A stretch of 64,000 bases of DNA, from positions 62,001 to 126,000 of the forward strand of contig JADWOT020001810.1 of the NCBI GenBank assembly GCA_036345935.2. Reading direction: 5' to 3'. The notes under the pieces were generated by a model. It had not been told where the DNA came from and made no database searches. It saw only the letters and a list, made by a program, of their open reading frames with translations. The position numbers and the translations under genes were made by a program. The DNA comes from Taenia hydatigena (Eukaryota; Platyhelminthes; Cestoda; Cyclophyllidea; Taeniidae). The stretch's first letter is position 1. Every line of letters begins with the position of its first letter. This document shows, piece after piece, positions 62,170-64,000 of this stretch.

Positions 62170-63350
62170 AGAAGCAAATTAATGTCATCATTTTGAAGGG
62201 GACAAAATGAACTTAAGTCAAAATGGGTAAAGCTGGCGCAAAACGAAGAAGTAAATTGCTATCATTATCTCGAGAGGCATAGAATGGGGCCAAAACGGTG
62301 ATTATTTGGCTTCACTTTGTGATTCAAAACGAAGCTAGGCAAGAAATAAATGGATTTTTCTATATTAAGAGGCATGAGACGGAGCCAAAGAAAACGTCAA
62401 TTAATATCATAAATTCAAGTTCCATAATTGGAGCAATAGAAAAAGCAAATAGGTATTAGCATTTTGGGGCGCATGAAATGGAGCCGAAGGAAAAGGAACC
62501 AATTTACGGCGCGGAAACATGGCAAATGGGGCCGAAGAAAGGAAATTAAAATTTGCGAAGTGGAAACGCATGGCATGGAGTTGAAGGGAACTAAATTAAG
62601 TTCACAAATTCAAAATGGATCAAATAGGTTTGAAGGAGAAATAATTGATTTCTCGAATTTGAAATGCACGAAACGGAGATGGAGACATAATTGAACTAAC
62701 AATGTCTAGATGGATGTGAATTGATTTGAATAAGGATAAATTAACTTTATGGGGCCAAAAGTCCGAAATCGAGCCGGTGGATTCAAAATGATTCTAAAAA
62801 TGCTTAAATGATGAAGTGGGATTGACTGGATTATAATTGACTCACAATATCGTAATTCATGAAATGCATTTAGAAGCAAAATTTTGTGGATGGAGAGGAA
62901 GATATTTTGCGATACGGAATGTACGGAATGGAGTCGAACGATGACATTTTGATTTCTCGAAAGCAAAACGCATGAAATGGAACCCTAATGGAGAAAGTGG
63001 TTTTCCTAGGACGAAAAAACTAAACGGAGCCAAAGCTTGGATAAATCATTTTTCAGTACGAAATGAAGGGATTTGAGCCTATTAGAACCAAATTGATTTA
63101 GTGGTCTCGAGAAGATAAAAATGAAACGTTGAAGCAGAAATGGATTTTGCGATGCAAAATACACGTAATGAACCCAATTTAGACGTAATATAATTCACAG
63201 CGTCGAAGGGCGCAAAGTGAAGCCAATTAAGGCGAGACTGATTGTGAATTGTCAAAAAGTCGGAAATGAAGACAAAGGGGGAAAAATAGGTCCTGTAATA
63301 CGAAATGTATGTAAAGGAGCCGACTGAAGCGAAATTCATTTTGCGATGGC
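62170..63350 (+). repeat. Degenerate tandem array, about 45-100 bp units
   Basis: About 20 diverged repeats of a core like GCATGAAATGGAGCCGAAG are followed by AAATT.ATTT..GA-type sequence. Clear cores lie near 62279, 62371, 62470, 62518, 62568, 62666, 62920, 62970, 63025, 63210 and 63305. The purine-rich strand bias is conspicuous throughout. Open frames inside (for example 62464-62694) are by-products of the repeat. Confidence 0.85.
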
Positions 63351-64000
63351 AAGATCGCCGGCATGATTTGCAGACTATGCCAATGGCACCACAGCTCTTT
63401 TGCATGTCTGCCGCATCTTCGCATCATTGTGGAAAGAGAAACAGCTTTACTTGATGCCGTTCTATGCGCAATGAATCCTACCAACATTCTAGGCCTTTTA
63501 TGACATAAGGTGTTGGCTGAAATTGCAAAAGGTTTTAACTATAGTAGCAGGGTGTCAGACCAATATTTGCAGAGCTCAATCCAGAGCAGATTATTGGTCT
63601 TATGGGCGTCGCGCAACTTCTCAAAATTTGTTTAAAATGTGCTTTAAGCGACCTACTGCTAAAGCAGACAAGTTTTCTGTTTTGACAAGGTTTCACGTCG
63701 CAGTGCATGCTAGTAAGCCTTAGTGGATGACAAATTTCGCTTTAAAGGCAATTAAACTTTGTGTTTACTCACTGCATGAGCGTCACTCTCAAGGCTCGTT
63801 TCACGAATGGTGCACGCTCTCGATGCCTTCGCAGTGGTGGGAACCATGTCAACTTTCTCTCATCACGAAGAGCTGCATTCAGTGTGTGTTCTATTCAAGT
63901 AACTTCGAGTCACTTCGCCAACGCGCATGCCACTTTTGACGAACCGACAATGTTGATGCATACGCAAGTAGAAATTCAACTGCGTTTAGTCGCCTTTACA
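63351..64000. other. No gene recognised (window end)
   Basis: Two short plus frames (63523-63723 and 63727-63939) lack domains and splice support. A gene continuing beyond the window cannot be excluded. Confidence 0.4.

Overview
The window is eukaryotic, AT-rich and gene-poor. It most likely comes from a taeniid tapeworm (Taenia / Hydatigera / Echinococcus group). The main evidence is one complete four-exon gene at 47007-50655. It encodes a short signal peptide, two consecutive fibronectin-III-like modules and a short hydrophobic C-terminus, the layout of the taeniid oncosphere-antigen family (EG95 / 45W / TSOL45). All three introns are GT-AG and all three junctions are phase 1. There are no operons, ribosome-binding sites or bacterial features, and most open frames here are short random ones.

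Layout. 1-5.9 kb: no recognisable gene, with one copy of a dispersed repeat (about 2.0-2.57 kb). 5.9-14.65 kb: a large imperfect palindrome, with arms of about 3.6 and 3.8 kb around a spacer of about 1.36 kb. Each arm carries a 42-bp minisatellite that is open in several frames. Part of the arm recurs, diverged, at 15.2-15.65 kb. 19.5-21.4 kb: a graveyard of Ty3/Gypsy pol, with reverse transcriptase on the plus strand and an RT-tail/RNase H on the minus strand, both full of stops. 21.4-35 kb: mostly featureless, holding the second, inverted copy of the 2-kb dispersed repeat. 35.19-35.37 and 54.61-54.80 kb: two related TGT...ACA elements that look like solo LTRs, one with a perfect 5-bp target-site duplication. 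37.4-38.5 kb: two phase-compatible minus-strand exon candidates ending in a run of cysteines. 44.8-45.7 kb: a degenerate tandem array of about 90 bp per unit. 47.0-50.66 kb: the antigen gene. 51.7-52.5 kb: a probable decayed coding region on the minus strand. 53.1-54.0 and 58.6-59.5 kb: a diverged direct repeat of about 0.95 kb. 55-57 kb: small unassigned ORF candidates. 62.2-63.35 kb: a second degenerate tandem array, about 60 bp per unit.

The genes do not form a pathway. The window is one stage-specific surface or secreted antigen gene in repeat-dominated DNA. The less usual items are the mosaic palindrome, the minisatellite inside it, the exon-duplicated antigen gene with interchangeable 321-nt exons, and several gene-like fragments with no assignable family. 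All similarity statements are by-eye readings; no alignment or database search was run.
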